A DNA stretch of 64,000 nt from Neorhizobium sp. SHOUNA12A (GCF_023006505.1 NZ_JALBGV010000001.1:62001-126000); one strand, 5' to 3'. Counted from the first letter of the stretch, positions 45,151 through 53,530 are shown. The notes: a model not told the origin generated them from the letters alone. Made by a program: numbers and translations.

Positions 45151-47229
45151 TTACGGTCTCCGGAACAGCGCCAAGCTGCGGCCTTCGAGCTCGAAATCCT
45201 TCTCCTTGGTGATCACCAGGCCACGCTTGGAAAGGTCGGAGGTGGTGAGTTCAAGCACCCAGCCGCCCTCGCCGAACTGCGGGATGCGGAAGGGCACATT
45301 GCCCTCGAACGGGTTGAAGAGCAGCAGGACGTCGTGCCAGATGCCCTCCTCTTCCCGAAGATCGGTCCGGCCGATATGGAGGCCGAGCGTGGAGCCCTCG
45401 TCCCACTGCTCCGGCGTCTGAAAACCGCCGCCGGCGTTGAACCATTTGATGTCCAGGCCGTCGCGCCAGTTTTCTCGACGCAGCAGCGGCTGTTCGCGGC
45501 GCAGCCTGATGATCTGGCGGGTGAACTCGCGAAGCTCTTCGCAGGTCTCCGGCAGGTCCTCCCAATGAACCCAGGAGATTTCACTGTCCTGGCAATAGCC
45601 GTTGTTATTGCCCATCTGGCTGCGGCCGAATTCGTCGCCGGCGAGCAGCATCGGCGTCCCGTGCGAGAAGAACAGGGTGGCGAGGAAATTCCGCTTCTGG
45701 CGATCGCGCACCGCATTGATGCCCTCGTCCTCGGTCGGACCCTCGGCGCCATAATTGTAGCTGCGGTTGTCGTTGTGGCCGTCGTTATTGTCCTCGCCAT
45801 TCGCCTCGTTGTGCTTGTCGTTGTAGGAGACGAGATCGTTCAGGGTGAAACCATCATGGGCGGCGATGAAGTTGACGCTCGCCCACGGCCGCCGGCCGCG
45901 CTGGTCGTAGAGATCGCCGGAACCGAGCAGGCGGGCGGCGAAGTCCGTCGAGACATTGGTGCCCTTCCAGTACTCGCGCACCGTATCGCGATACTTGTCG
46001 TTCCACTCTGCCCAGCCGGGCGGGAAACCGCCGACCTGATAGCCGCCGGGACCGATGTCCCACGGCTCGCCGATCAGCTTCAGTTTCGACAAAACCGGAT
46101 CCTGCGTGATCGCATCGAAGAACCCGCCGCGTTCGTCGAAACCCTCCGGTTCGCGGCCGAGTATCGTACCGAGATCGAAACGGAACCCGTCGACATGCAT
46201 GCTCTCGGTCCAGTAGCGCAGGGAATCCATGATCAGCTGCAGCACGCGCGGGTGCGAGGTATTCACCGTGTTCCCGGTGCCGGTGTCGTTGATGTAATAG
46301 CGGTGCTGGTCGGGCATGGTCCGGTAGTAGGAGAAGTTGTCGATCCCCTTGAACGCCAGCGTTGGCCCGAGCTCGTTGCCTTCCGCCGTGTGGTTGTAGA
46401 CCACGTCGAGGATGACCTCGATGCCCGCGTCGTGAAACGACCGCACCATGTCGCGGAACCCCTGGATGCCTCTGGGGCCATAATAACGGGATGCCGGCGC
46501 GAAGAAGCCAAGCGTGTTATAGCCCCAGAAATTATGCAGGCCCTTGTCGAGGAGATGCTGATCGTCGGGGAAATAATGGACCGGCATCAGTTCGACCGAA
46601 GTGATGCCGAGGCTCTTGATGTAATTCACCGAGGCCTTGTGCCCCATGCCCTCGAATGTGCCGCGCAGGTCCTTCGGAATGCCTGGGTTCAGCTGGGTGA
46701 AGCCCTTCACGTGAGCTTCATAGACGATCGTTGCCGGCCAGGCGATGTTCGGCCGGTTCTGGTCCTTCCAATCGAATTCGTTCGGATCGATGACCCGGCA
46801 TTTCGGCATGAACGGCGCACTGTCGCGCTCGTCGAAAGTGAGATCTTTGTCTTCGTGCAAAAGATCGTAGGCGAAATGTGCCTCGTTCCAATCGACCTTG
46901 CCGACGAGTTCGCGTGCATAGGGGTCGATCAGCAGCTTGTTCGGGTTGAAGCGATGACCGTTTTCCGGATCGTAGGGGCCGTGGACACGGAAGCCGTAGA
47001 GGGCGCCCGGCTTCAGTCCCGGCACATAACCGTGCCAGATCTCGTGAGTGTATTCCGGGAGCTCCAGCCTGGCGATCTCTATCTTGCCGCTTGGGTCGTA
47101 GAGACACAGCTCGACGCGCTCCGCATGGGCCGAGAAAATCGCGAAATTGACGCCCTCGCCGTCAAAGTTGGCGCCGAGCTGAAGCCAGGAGCCGGGCTCG
47201 ATGACAAAATGGTTCGATTTCGTATCCAT
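45151..47229 (-). CDS. glgX: Glycogen debranching enzyme (GlgX-type isoamylase)
   Basis: A 692-residue GH13 enzyme. An N-terminal CBM48-like domain (GSWLQLGANFDGEGVNFAIF) precedes the barrel with VILDVVYNHTAEGNELGP, the nucleophile region VDGFRFDLGTILGRE, the acid/base region LKLIGEPWDIGPGGYQ and FIAAHDGFTLNDLVSY. It removes alpha-1,6 branches so that glycogen can be degraded or turned into trehalose. ATG 47229 gives the usual start; the frame extends to 47271 without need. A GGAAC element lies upstream (47284-47280, minus) but its -10 reads CATT, so EcfG control is only possible. Confidence 0.93.
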   Translation of the reverse strand: MDTKSNHFVIEPGSWLQLGANFDGEGVNFAIFSAHAERVELCLYDPSGKIEIARLELPEYTHEIWHGYVPGLKPGALYGFRVHGPYDPENGHRFNPNKLLIDPYARELVGKVDWNEAHFAYDLLHEDKDLTFDERDSAPFMPKCRVIDPNEFDWKDQNRPNIAWPATIVYEAHVKGFTQLNPGIPKDLRGTFEGMGHKASVNYIKSLGITSVELMPVHYFPDDQHLLDKGLHNFWGYNTLGFFAPASRYYGPRGIQGFRDMVRSFHDAGIEVILDVVYNHTAEGNELGPTLAFKGIDNFSYYRTMPDQHRYYINDTGTGNTVNTSHPRVLQLIMDSLRYWTESMHVDGFRFDLGTILGREPEGFDERGGFFDAITQDPVLSKLKLIGEPWDIGPGGYQVGGFPPGWAEWNDKYRDTVREYWKGTNVSTDFAARLLGSGDLYDQRGRRPWASVNFIAAHDGFTLNDLVSYNDKHNEANGEDNNDGHNDNRSYNYGAEGPTEDEGINAVRDRQKRNFLATLFFSHGTPMLLAGDEFGRSQMGNNNGYCQDSEISWVHWEDLPETCEELREFTRQIIRLRREQPLLRRENWRDGLDIKWFNAGGGFQTPEQWDEGSTLGLHIGRTDLREEEGIWHDVLLLFNPFEGNVPFRIPQFGEGGWVLELTTSDLSKRGLVITKEKDFELEGRSLALFRRP

Positions 47230-47300
47230 GTCGCACCCAATTGAAAGACTGGCGTCATAATGGTGCGACACAGCATTTCGTTCCTTCGGCTCCGGGAAAA

Positions 47301-47546
47301 CTATGGATTGCCCGATCCGGGTGCCGGCGGCGGGCTTCCTGGCGTCGTATTGGTGGTGCCGGATGGCGACGTCGCCGGACTTTGGCCACCTGTACCGGTC
47401 TGCGGTGAAGGGCTGCGATCCGTGGGCGCCGTGTTATTGGGTTGCGACGGCGGCGTGTTGTTGATCGGATCGCTCTGTTTTTCGCCACTGTCGCTACAGG
47501 CGCTCAAAAGCGCGACAGCCGACAGCGCCACAACGAAGCGCTTCAT
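47301..47546 (-). CDS. Small proline/threonine-rich lipoprotein
   Basis: An 81-residue protein with a signal peptide and lipobox (ALLSAC), so the mature form is lipid-anchored. The remainder is low-complexity and rich in P, T, N, S and G (PSGTTNTTPGSPPPAPGSG), probably extended. Its ATG overlaps the stop of the upstream gene by 4 bases. Function not recognised. Confidence 0.7.
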   Translation of the reverse strand: MKRFVVALSAVALLSACSDSGEKQSDPINNTPPSQPNNTAPTDRSPSPQTGTGGQSPATSPSGTTNTTPGSPPPAPGSGNP

Positions 47547-47830
47547 GTCTTGTCTTCTCCATGGGACTTTCGGAATGCGGCCTGCCGGCGATGCGCATCG
47601 AGCGCGATCACCTTTTCGACTGCGGCGACATCCTCGGCGGTTGCAGCCGGAATAGGGTCGCCGGCAATGGCTTCGAGCACTTCAGGCGCCAGAGCCCCAT
47701 TGCGGATGACATATTCCAATGCCTCGCGGGTCTGCCGTTCGGCCTTCAGCTGGGCGTAAAGGGCAAGGATCAGCCGGTCGCGTACATCGCGCCGACCCTG
47801 ATTACCGTCCGATCTGGCAAATTCTGCCAT
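47543..47830 (-). CDS. Hypothetical helical protein, coupled to the lipoprotein gene
   Basis: A 95-residue, mostly alpha-helical soluble protein (DRLILALYAQLKAERQTREA, APEVLEAIAGDPIPA, EDVAAVEKVIALDAHRRQAA). Not recognised. GGAAG precedes the ATG. It shares an EcfG-type promoter with the lipoprotein gene that overlaps its end. Confidence 0.68.
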   Translation of the reverse strand: MAEFARSDGNQGRRDVRDRLILALYAQLKAERQTREALEYVIRNGALAPEVLEAIAGDPIPAATAEDVAAVEKVIALDAHRRQAAFRKSHGEDKT

Positions 47831-47860
47831 GGTCTTCCTCCGTGTTCTTGCTGAAGGATG

Positions 47861-47885
47861 AACTTTCGGTCACAGCGATTGTTCC
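47861..47885 (-). promoter_or_regulatory. EcfG-type promoter (GGAAC-N16-AGTT) for the 95-residue protein and lipoprotein
   Basis: On the minus strand GGAAC 47885-47881 and AGTT 47864-47861, 30 bp before the start codon. On the opposite strand TGAAC-N16-TGTT overlaps it and could serve the gene at 47946. Confidence 0.5.
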
Positions 47886-47945
47886 CTCTGCGAAAGGTTC
47901 CACTATCTCCTTGAAGAGGCGAGGTACGGATAAGGAGAGGAAATC

Positions 47946-48209
47946 ATGTCGACGCTGACACCCCAGGAACTGGAAGGGCGATTAAATGCGCATCGCGAAG
48001 TGCTCATCGAGCTCTTGTCCGCCATGATCGGCGGCGAAGTGACCATCACCTCGTTCCTCAGACGGCTGCGCGATGACGCCACGTTCAAGGATAATGAGGA
48101 GGACCCGGGCCTGCTGCCGGAAGGAGCCTTCGCGATCGAGAACGCCGCTGCCCGCGAGGTTCGTTCGATCCTCGACGCTGCCCGCGCCCGAGCGGAAGCG
48201 GACAAATGA
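47946..48209 (+). CDS. Hypothetical small helical protein
   Basis: An 87-residue protein (TPQELEGRLNAHREVLIELL, SAMIGGEVTITSFLRRLRDD, AAREVRSILDAARARAEAD). The amphipathic helices suggest a small soluble dimer. Not recognised. GGAGAGG precedes the ATG. Confidence 0.7.
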   Translation: MSTLTPQELEGRLNAHREVLIELLSAMIGGEVTITSFLRRLRDDATFKDNEEDPGLLPEGAFAIENAAAREVRSILDAARARAEADK

Positions 48210-48274
48210 CAACGCCCTGTTAACCAAGCGATTTCACATTTAGGGCGATCCCGCCACGTTTATGGCCATTTCGT

Positions 48275-48299
48275 GGAACTACAATACGACTTTCTCGTT
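48275..48299 (+). promoter_or_regulatory. EcfG-type promoter (GGAAC-N16-CGTT) for a 25-residue membrane peptide
   Basis: A perfect match, GGAAC 48275-48279 and CGTT 48296-48299, 30 bp before the ATG at 48329. Confidence 0.7.
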
Positions 48300-48328
48300 C
48301 ATTCACGACCGAAGCGATGGAGGCGACG

Positions 48329-48406
48329 ATGGTCAGAGAATGGGTAGAAGCGGCAGGCTTTGTGCTGGTGATCGCCGCCTGTTACATGATGGTCATCCCG
48401 GTCTGA
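48329..48406 (+). CDS. 25-residue single-helix membrane microprotein
   Basis: ATG follows GGAGG at eight bases. The frame encodes a short polar start (MVREWVEA) and one hydrophobic helix (AGFVLVIAACYMMVIPV). A perfect EcfG-type promoter and a strong ribosome site make it more than a chance frame. It is too short for normal gene finders. Role unknown; such peptides often modulate a membrane complex. Confidence 0.6.
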   Translation: MVREWVEAAGFVLVIAACYMMVIPV

Positions 48407-48442
48407 GTTTTTGAGCTCCTGGGGAGGAGAGCGGCCTTGAGG

Positions 48443-49507
48443 TCAAGGCCCACTGCTCTCGCGGCTGGCAAAGAAGGCCGCGAGAGCGGCAAAATCTTCT
48501 TCATTCAATTTTTTTGCCACCTCCGTCATCAGGTGGCTGAAGGAAGACCCGCCTCGGACACCTGCGTGGAAGAGGCGGAGCTGGCGCTCCAGATAAGGGG
48601 CGCTTTGACCTGAGATGCGCGGATAGGCAGGATTGCCGCCGGGCTTTTCGTGGCAACTGAGGCAGGCGGGAATTTTGTCTGCCGCTCTTCCCCTTTCCGC
48701 AATCTCGCGGCCCTTTTCCACGAGCTGTGCGTCCAAAGGCGCAGCGGGTCGCGGCGGCCTCGCCTGCTTGGCATAATAGCTTGCAAGCTCCGGCAGGCTC
48801 TCGTCGGGCAAAGTCCCGATCGCAACCTTCATGATGCCGCTCGCCCTTTCACCGTGCGCATAGGCGCGCAGGCTGTTGAGCAGGTAGGCTTCCGACTGGC
48901 CAGTCAGTCGCGGAATGATGCTGTTGCCGTTGAGCCGCTTTTCCGCATGGCAGCTTTCGCAGGTGATCGGCAGCGGTGAGACTTCCCCCGCGGTGCCGAT
49001 GCCATGAAGGCCGGATGCCTGCAGATAGGCACCGCTGTCCATGCCCGGCAGCTTTCGCAGAAACGCTACCATATCCCAGACTTCGTCGTCGCGCACCTGC
49101 GCGGGCCAGGCCGGCATGCCGGTGAAGCGTACGCCGTGCTTGACGATCTCGAAGAGCTGCGCATCGCTCCAGGTGGAAACCACTGTCTTCAGGTCCGGCG
49201 GTGGTGGCAGCATGGCGAGCACGGCGCCGGAGCGCCCCTGCGCCGGTGAGCCATGACAGATCGCGCAGCCGGTCTCGAAATGCCCGGCCGCCGGCGGCAG
49301 CAATGCCGGATTATCGAGCGGCGGCGCTTCGATGGAAAGAGCCGCAGTCCGGATCGAATTGCGCATCACCCAGTGCAGGAACCAGTCGGTCATTCCCCAA
49401 TGACCGGTGCTCGCCTTGACGCTCATCAGTCCGGACCAGGCGAACCCGAGCCCCAGAAGCGGCGCCACGATCACCAGGATCGCGAGATATTTCCAGCGGA
49501 TCGTCAT
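48443..49507 (-). CDS. Membrane-anchored cytochrome c with three haem-binding motifs
   Basis: A 354-residue protein. One N-terminal helix (YLAILVIVAPLLGLGFAWSG) anchors a periplasmic part with three CxxCH haem c sites: CAICH, CESCH and CLSCH. Methionine-containing segments follow each domain (GVRFTGMPAWPAQV, ASGIMKVAIG, FSHLMTEVAKKL). Such proteins pass electrons to a terminal oxidase or accept them from a periplasmic dehydrogenase. No oxidase genes are nearby. ATG 49507 has GGAGGAG upstream. A perfect EcfG-type promoter lies 216 bp upstream, implying a long leader, or a further promoter that I do not see. Confidence 0.85.
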   Translation of the reverse strand: MTIRWKYLAILVIVAPLLGLGFAWSGLMSVKASTGHWGMTDWFLHWVMRNSIRTAALSIEAPPLDNPALLPPAAGHFETGCAICHGSPAQGRSGAVLAMLPPPPDLKTVVSTWSDAQLFEIVKHGVRFTGMPAWPAQVRDDEVWDMVAFLRKLPGMDSGAYLQASGLHGIGTAGEVSPLPITCESCHAEKRLNGNSIIPRLTGQSEAYLLNSLRAYAHGERASGIMKVAIGTLPDESLPELASYYAKQARPPRPAAPLDAQLVEKGREIAERGRAADKIPACLSCHEKPGGNPAYPRISGQSAPYLERQLRLFHAGVRGGSSFSHLMTEVAKKLNEEDFAALAAFFASRESSGP

Positions 49508-49722
49508 CGGCCACTCCTCCACAAAGGCCCCCAGCGCGGCGCCGTCCGGCATGCGGGGCGACAGCCCCTGTGTTCGCAACGGCGCAAGCGTCCGCGGCGA
49601 GGCGGCTCGTCTCGGCCGTCACCGTAAAACGGATGGGGAGAAAGGGAAAGCAGCACGTCCCGCAGCACCGTCAGGAAAGGTCGGCGACTTCGGGAGAGGA
49701 GCGGGCGAAAAATTCGGCGCCA

Positions 49723-49747
49723 AACGTACCATCCCGAAATTTGTTCC
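49723..49747 (-). promoter_or_regulatory. EcfG-type promoter (GGAAC-N16-CGTT) upstream of the cytochrome c gene
   Basis: A perfect match on the minus strand: GGAAC 49747-49743, CGTT 49726-49723. No gene is visible in the roughly 200 bp before the cytochrome start. Confidence 0.6.
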
Positions 49748-49787
49748 AGCCCCGTGATAACTTTGTGTAACCGGCTGTGAAAAAGAT

Positions 49788-49812
49788 GGAACGAATCCTT
49801 GGACGACGGGTT
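49788..49812 (+). promoter_or_regulatory. EcfG-type promoter (GGAAC-N16-GGTT) for the 65-residue protein
   Basis: GGAAC 49788-49792 and GGTT 49809-49812, 50 bp before the ATG; divergent from the cytochrome promoter. Confidence 0.55.
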
Positions 49813-49862
49813 TGCTCCCGTGTGAACGGGCAATAGCCCAGCATTCGCGACGGGAGAAAACC

Positions 49863-50060
49863 ATGAGACACTTTCTAAAAATGCTCAGAAACAGGCTCAC
49901 CGGCACTCAGCAGAAGAAAACTTTCGCCGTGGCCCATCCGGAAGAACTGCAGGTCGTCGTACCCGAGGCCGTCGTCCTTCCGCTACCCAAATCGCCCCGA
50001 GAAGAAATCAGCGTCCCCGCCTCCATCAACGGCCGGGATCTCTCGACCGGCCGGCTTTAA
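49863..50060 (+). CDS. Hypothetical small protein
   Basis: A 65-residue protein with a basic N-terminal helix (MRHFLKMLRNRLTGTQQKK) and a proline/valine-rich middle (VVVPEAVVLPLPKSPREE). Not recognised. GGGAG precedes ATG 49863; an earlier frame opening at 49812 starts on the promoter and is excluded. A DJ-1/PfpI gene follows after 51 bp and may share the transcript. Confidence 0.65.
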   Translation: MRHFLKMLRNRLTGTQQKKTFAVAHPEELQVVVPEAVVLPLPKSPREEISVPASINGRDLSTGRL

Positions 50061-50111
50061 ACCCGGTCGAGACTTTGCGAACAACAGAACTGTCCACCAA
50101 AGGAGACCAGT

Positions 50112-50672
50112 ATGACCACCATCGAGTCCGCCAACATCCTGATTCTCGCGGCAGACGGCTATGAGCGATCGGAACTGCGCGTCCCGCTGGAGGAACTGAA
50201 AAACCGCGGCGCCGCTGTCAAGATCGCGTCCATCAAGGCGGGAGAGATCAAAAGCTGGGACAGAAAGGACTGGGGCGATAGCGTCTCGGTCGATCTGCAG
50301 GCCAAGAACGTCAAGGCGGAGGATTTCGATGCCCTCGTGCTGCCGGGCGGCCAGATCAACCCCGACATCCTGCGTGACAACGAAGATGCGATGAAGGTCG
50401 TGCGCGACTTCGTGAAAAGCGGCAAGCCAGTCGCGGCGATCTGCCACGGCCCATGGTTGCTGGTGGAGGCCGATGCACTTCGCGGCCGCAAGGCGACGTC
50501 CTATCATTCGATCCGCACCGACGTCCGCAATGCCGGCGCATCCTGGAAGGATGAGGCGGTGGTGGTCGACAACGGCATCATCACCTCGCGCTCACCCGAA
50601 GATCTGCCGCAATTCGTGGCGAAGATTGTCGAGGAGGTCCAGGAAGGGCGCCACAATCGCCGGGCAGCGTAA
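50112..50672 (+). CDS. DJ-1/PfpI family protein (YhbO-like stress protein)
   Basis: A 186-residue class I glutamine amidotransferase-like fold. The nucleophile elbow is VAAICHGPWLLVEADALRG with the catalytic cysteine in ICHGP; the conserved glutamate is in ILAADGYERSELRVP. The family includes YhbO/PfpI, described as protease, chaperone or glycation-repair enzymes that protect against oxidative, heat and carbonyl stress. GGAG precedes the ATG. It probably belongs to the EcfG-type transcript starting near 49.82 kb. Confidence 0.9.
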   Translation: MTTIESANILILAADGYERSELRVPLEELKNRGAAVKIASIKAGEIKSWDRKDWGDSVSVDLQAKNVKAEDFDALVLPGGQINPDILRDNEDAMKVVRDFVKSGKPVAAICHGPWLLVEADALRGRKATSYHSIRTDVRNAGASWKDEAVVVDNGIITSRSPEDLPQFVAKIVEEVQEGRHNRRAA

Positions 50673-50732
50673 ATTGACGTCAGCTCGGCTCCGGCCGCCC
50701 GCAACCTCCTCGCGGGCGGCCGACGCGGAAGC

Positions 50733-51773
50733 CTAGACTTCCTTTAGAAAAGCGAGAAGCCGCCGTTCGTTGGCGCGCAACTCCTTCGGCCGCGTCAGCG
50801 CCGCCTTATCCCTCATCACCTTTTCCAGCGGTGAGACATCCTCCGAGAGTGCGAGAATGCTCGGGTGGATGTAACTTGAGCGGCAGACCGCCGGCGTATT
50901 GTGCAGAACTTCCGCCGCCGCCTTGCACATCGCCTTGATCTTCGGGCGCCCGCCCTCCTCCGCCACCTCCCAGGCTGCCATCAAGGCGGCGAGACTGCCA
51001 CCCCAGGTGCGGAACGTCTTGGCCGAGACGGCGAACCCCGCAGCCTTGGCGAGGTAGGCGTTGAGCCGGCCCGAATCGATCGGATGCGGCACGCCCTGCT
51101 CGTCCGGCCAGGAAAATAGCTGCCGGCCCGGAAGGTCGGCGATCTCTTCGAGGATGCGCTGCAGACGGGGATGCTTCAGCGTGTGCTGGACGCGTTTGCC
51201 GCCCTTGGCGACAAAGCGCAGCATGATCGACTCGCCCGACAGCGTCATGTGGCGCTTCAGGAGCGTAGTCGCGCCGTAGGTCTTGTTTTTCTTGGCGTAG
51301 AGACGGTTGCCTACCCGCAGATGGGTCGCATCCATCAGGGCCACCAGCGCGGCGATCACCGCATCGGACGTGTCGAGGCCAAGTTCCAGATCGCGTTTCA
51401 CCTTGCGGCGGATGCGCGGCAAGGCCTCGCCGAACCGGACGAGCTGATCGAACTTGCGTTCGCTGCGGAAACTCTGCCAGTCGGGATGGTAGCGATACTG
51501 CTTGCGGCCGCGCGAATCGTAGCCCGTCGCCTGCAGATGTCCGCGCGGATCAAGGCAGATCCAGACATTCACATAGGCAGGCGGCAGGCCGAGCGACGCG
51601 ATCCGCACGCGATGTTCCGGATCGGCAAGCAAGGTGCCGTCCGGCAGGCGGTAGGTGAAGCCCTTGCCGCGCTTGAGCCGTCGGATGCCGGGCTCCGTGT
51701 CGCTGACATAAGTAAGGCCGATTGTCCTGAGGGAGTCTTGATCGATATCGATCGTGGTGAGCATAGCGTCCAT
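50733..51773 (-). CDS. DNA topoisomerase IB (poxvirus-like)
   Basis: A 346-residue type IB topoisomerase. The N-terminal cap domain (GKGFTYRLPDGTLLADPEHR, YHPDWQSFRSERKFDQLVRF) is followed by the catalytic domain with LRVGNRLYAKKNKTYGATTL, KGGKRVQHTLKHPRLQRILE and the active Tyr301 in CRSSYIHPSIL. It relaxes supercoils through a 3'-phosphotyrosyl link without ATP. Bacterial copies are sporadic and often linked to stress genes. ATG 51773 or 51764 can start; a perfect EcfG-type promoter ends only 10 bp upstream, so the transcript may have almost no leader. Confidence 0.92.
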   Translation of the reverse strand: MDAMLTTIDIDQDSLRTIGLTYVSDTEPGIRRLKRGKGFTYRLPDGTLLADPEHRVRIASLGLPPAYVNVWICLDPRGHLQATGYDSRGRKQYRYHPDWQSFRSERKFDQLVRFGEALPRIRRKVKRDLELGLDTSDAVIAALVALMDATHLRVGNRLYAKKNKTYGATTLLKRHMTLSGESIMLRFVAKGGKRVQHTLKHPRLQRILEEIADLPGRQLFSWPDEQGVPHPIDSGRLNAYLAKAAGFAVSAKTFRTWGGSLAALMAAWEVAEEGGRPKIKAMCKAAAEVLHNTPAVCRSSYIHPSILALSEDVSPLEKVMRDKAALTRPKELRANERRLLAFLKEV

Positions 51774-51782
51774 GGCCGATCA

Positions 51783-51808
51783 AACGGCGAGGCCCGCGCC
51801 TTCGTTCC
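51783..51808 (-). promoter_or_regulatory. EcfG-type promoter (GGAAC-N17-CGTT) for topoisomerase IB
   Basis: A perfect match on the minus strand: GGAAC 51808-51804, CGTT 51786-51783, immediately before the gene. Confidence 0.7.
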
Positions 51809-51829
51809 GGCACTCACCAAGATAAACAG

Positions 51830-53530
51830 CTAGATAGCGATGTCCTTGAGATTTTCGGCGCCCTCGCCTCGTTCGAAGGCGGAGCGTGGTGCGTTCAAGG
51901 TCCAGCAAAGCCCCTCGGTGCGGAAGTCGATCTCGACACGGCCCGCAAAAGCCGCCGCCGCATGGCGCTTGATGATCGTCGTGCCGAACCCGGTGCGGGA
52001 AGGCTCATGGACTGCGGGGCCATTTCTCTCCTCCCAGACGAGTTCCAGCCGGTTTTCGCCGTCGTCCTCCTCGACCAGATCCTTCCAGGCGATGAGCACC
52101 TTGCCCTGCGGCACCGAGAGCGCGCCGTATTTCACCGAATTTGTCGCAAGCTCATGGAGGATGAGGCCAAGGTTCTGGACCGCTTCGGCCTTCAGGATAA
52201 AATCTGCGCCCTGCAGCTCGACCCGGTCGGCCGCGTCCGCGAACGTGCTCATGTGGATTTCGATGACCCGCCGGATCGAGACCCCCGCCCATTGCTCCTT
52301 CGCCAACGCTTCGATCGATTTTCCGAGACCCTGTAGACGCGTGCTGATTGCCTTCTGGAACTCCTCCATCGTGGTGTCCTGGCGCGCCAGCTGGCGCATC
52401 ATCGCCTGGATCAGCGTCAGGATGTTCTTGGTCCGGTGCACGAGTTCATGCAGGATGAGGTGAATACGGTCTTCCGCCTCGCTGCGGTCGAACGAGGCAT
52501 TCGAAAGTGCCACCGCGACCTGGTTGGCTTCCCGGATCTTCGTCTCCACCGGAGAGACGATCTCGCCCTTGCCGATCCGCTCGGCCATTTCGGCGATCTG
52601 CCGGATCGGGATGCGAAGCTGGCGGCCGACAAGCCATGCAATCAGCATTCCGACGGCAAGGAAGATCGCGCCGCCGGCAATCAACTGCCGCCACGTCGTC
52701 AGGATACTCGCCTGGGCCGCATCGATCGGTCCCCAGACGATGGCCTTCCATGTCCAGCCGGTGATCTGCGCGTAGCCGTACATCTGCCGGCGGTTGCCAT
52801 CGACATCTTCGATCGTGCCCTTGAACCCCGTCATCAGCTTCAGCGTATCGGCCGGAAACGCGGTGCCGGAACTGAGCGCATGGGCGCCGAGCGAGGTCAC
52901 TACCTTTCCGGCTCCATCGACGATCGCAACCGACCAGCCGACAGGAAGACCTTCCGTCGAGACGAGTTTCTGCAGGTCCTCGGCGTTCTGCGTCATGATC
53001 ATCGCGGCGCCGGAATGGGAAATCTCCTTGGGCAGGGGCATTGTGATGTTGAAGACATGCTTGCCGCTGGTGGCGCCGAAAAAGACGTTGGAGACCTCGG
53101 TCACGCCGTTGTTCAGAGCCGATTGGAGCGCCGGTATGTTGGAGATCTTGCCGAGCGGCGCGTCGAACTCCACGCGCGTGTTGAGCCGCTGCTGCCCATC
53201 CGCATTAACGACGAGGATATAGAGCGAATCGGACCGGAGGCTGTTCTGAGTTCGGTTGTGGAAGGCGCGCAGATCGCCGGCCTCAAGCTCCGGCGACGTA
53301 ATCAGCAGCCTCAGCGTCGTCGCCATGTCCTGCAGCTCACGGTCGATCGACCGGGCGATAAGCTGGGCATCCTCGGCGGTTTCGCTCGCAAGAATCTCCC
53401 GCTCGTTCGCCTCCAGCTCCATCATCAGATAACCGACGAAAATCAGCAAAGGCAATGCCACGCCAGCCGCCAGAGCGACCAGGTACGCACCAATCGGCGC
53501 CGTCGGGAAAAACCGCGAAATTCTAACCAT
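51830..53530 (-). CDS. HWE-family sensor histidine kinase with periplasmic sensor domain
   Basis: A 566-residue membrane kinase. TM1 is at residues about 14-38 (YLVALAAGVALPLLIFVGYL). A periplasmic Cache-like sensor domain (residues about 40-280) is followed by TM2 (IAGGAIFLAVGMLIAWLVG), a HAMP segment and an HWE kinase core. In the core, His365 is in LHELVHRTKNILTL, the N box is LILHELATNSVKYGAL, and the W-x-E mark is LVWEERNGP. HWE/HisKA_2 kinases in alphaproteobacteria often feed the PhyR-NepR-EcfG stress pathway, which fits its place here. No response regulator is adjacent. Topoisomerase IB lies downstream on the same strand but has its own promoter. Confidence 0.92.
   Translation of the reverse strand: MVRISRFFPTAPIGAYLVALAAGVALPLLIFVGYLMMELEANEREILASETAEDAQLIARSIDRELQDMATTLRLLITSPELEAGDLRAFHNRTQNSLRSDSLYILVVNADGQQRLNTRVEFDAPLGKISNIPALQSALNNGVTEVSNVFFGATSGKHVFNITMPLPKEISHSGAAMIMTQNAEDLQKLVSTEGLPVGWSVAIVDGAGKVVTSLGAHALSSGTAFPADTLKLMTGFKGTIEDVDGNRRQMYGYAQITGWTWKAIVWGPIDAAQASILTTWRQLIAGGAIFLAVGMLIAWLVGRQLRIPIRQIAEMAERIGKGEIVSPVETKIREANQVAVALSNASFDRSEAEDRIHLILHELVHRTKNILTLIQAMMRQLARQDTTMEEFQKAISTRLQGLGKSIEALAKEQWAGVSIRRVIEIHMSTFADAADRVELQGADFILKAEAVQNLGLILHELATNSVKYGALSVPQGKVLIAWKDLVEEDDGENRLELVWEERNGPAVHEPSRTGFGTTIIKRHAAAAFAGRVEIDFRTEGLCWTLNAPRSAFERGEGAENLKDIAI

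Noticed and set aside
45028-47244. 738-codon open frame on the plus strand
   Set aside because: It lies exactly antisense to glgX; its composition is that of a mirrored GC-rich gene and no protein motif appears.
47264-47284. EcfG-type promoter for glgX
   Set aside because: GGAAC is present but the -10 reads CATT and no GT is conserved; too weak to list.
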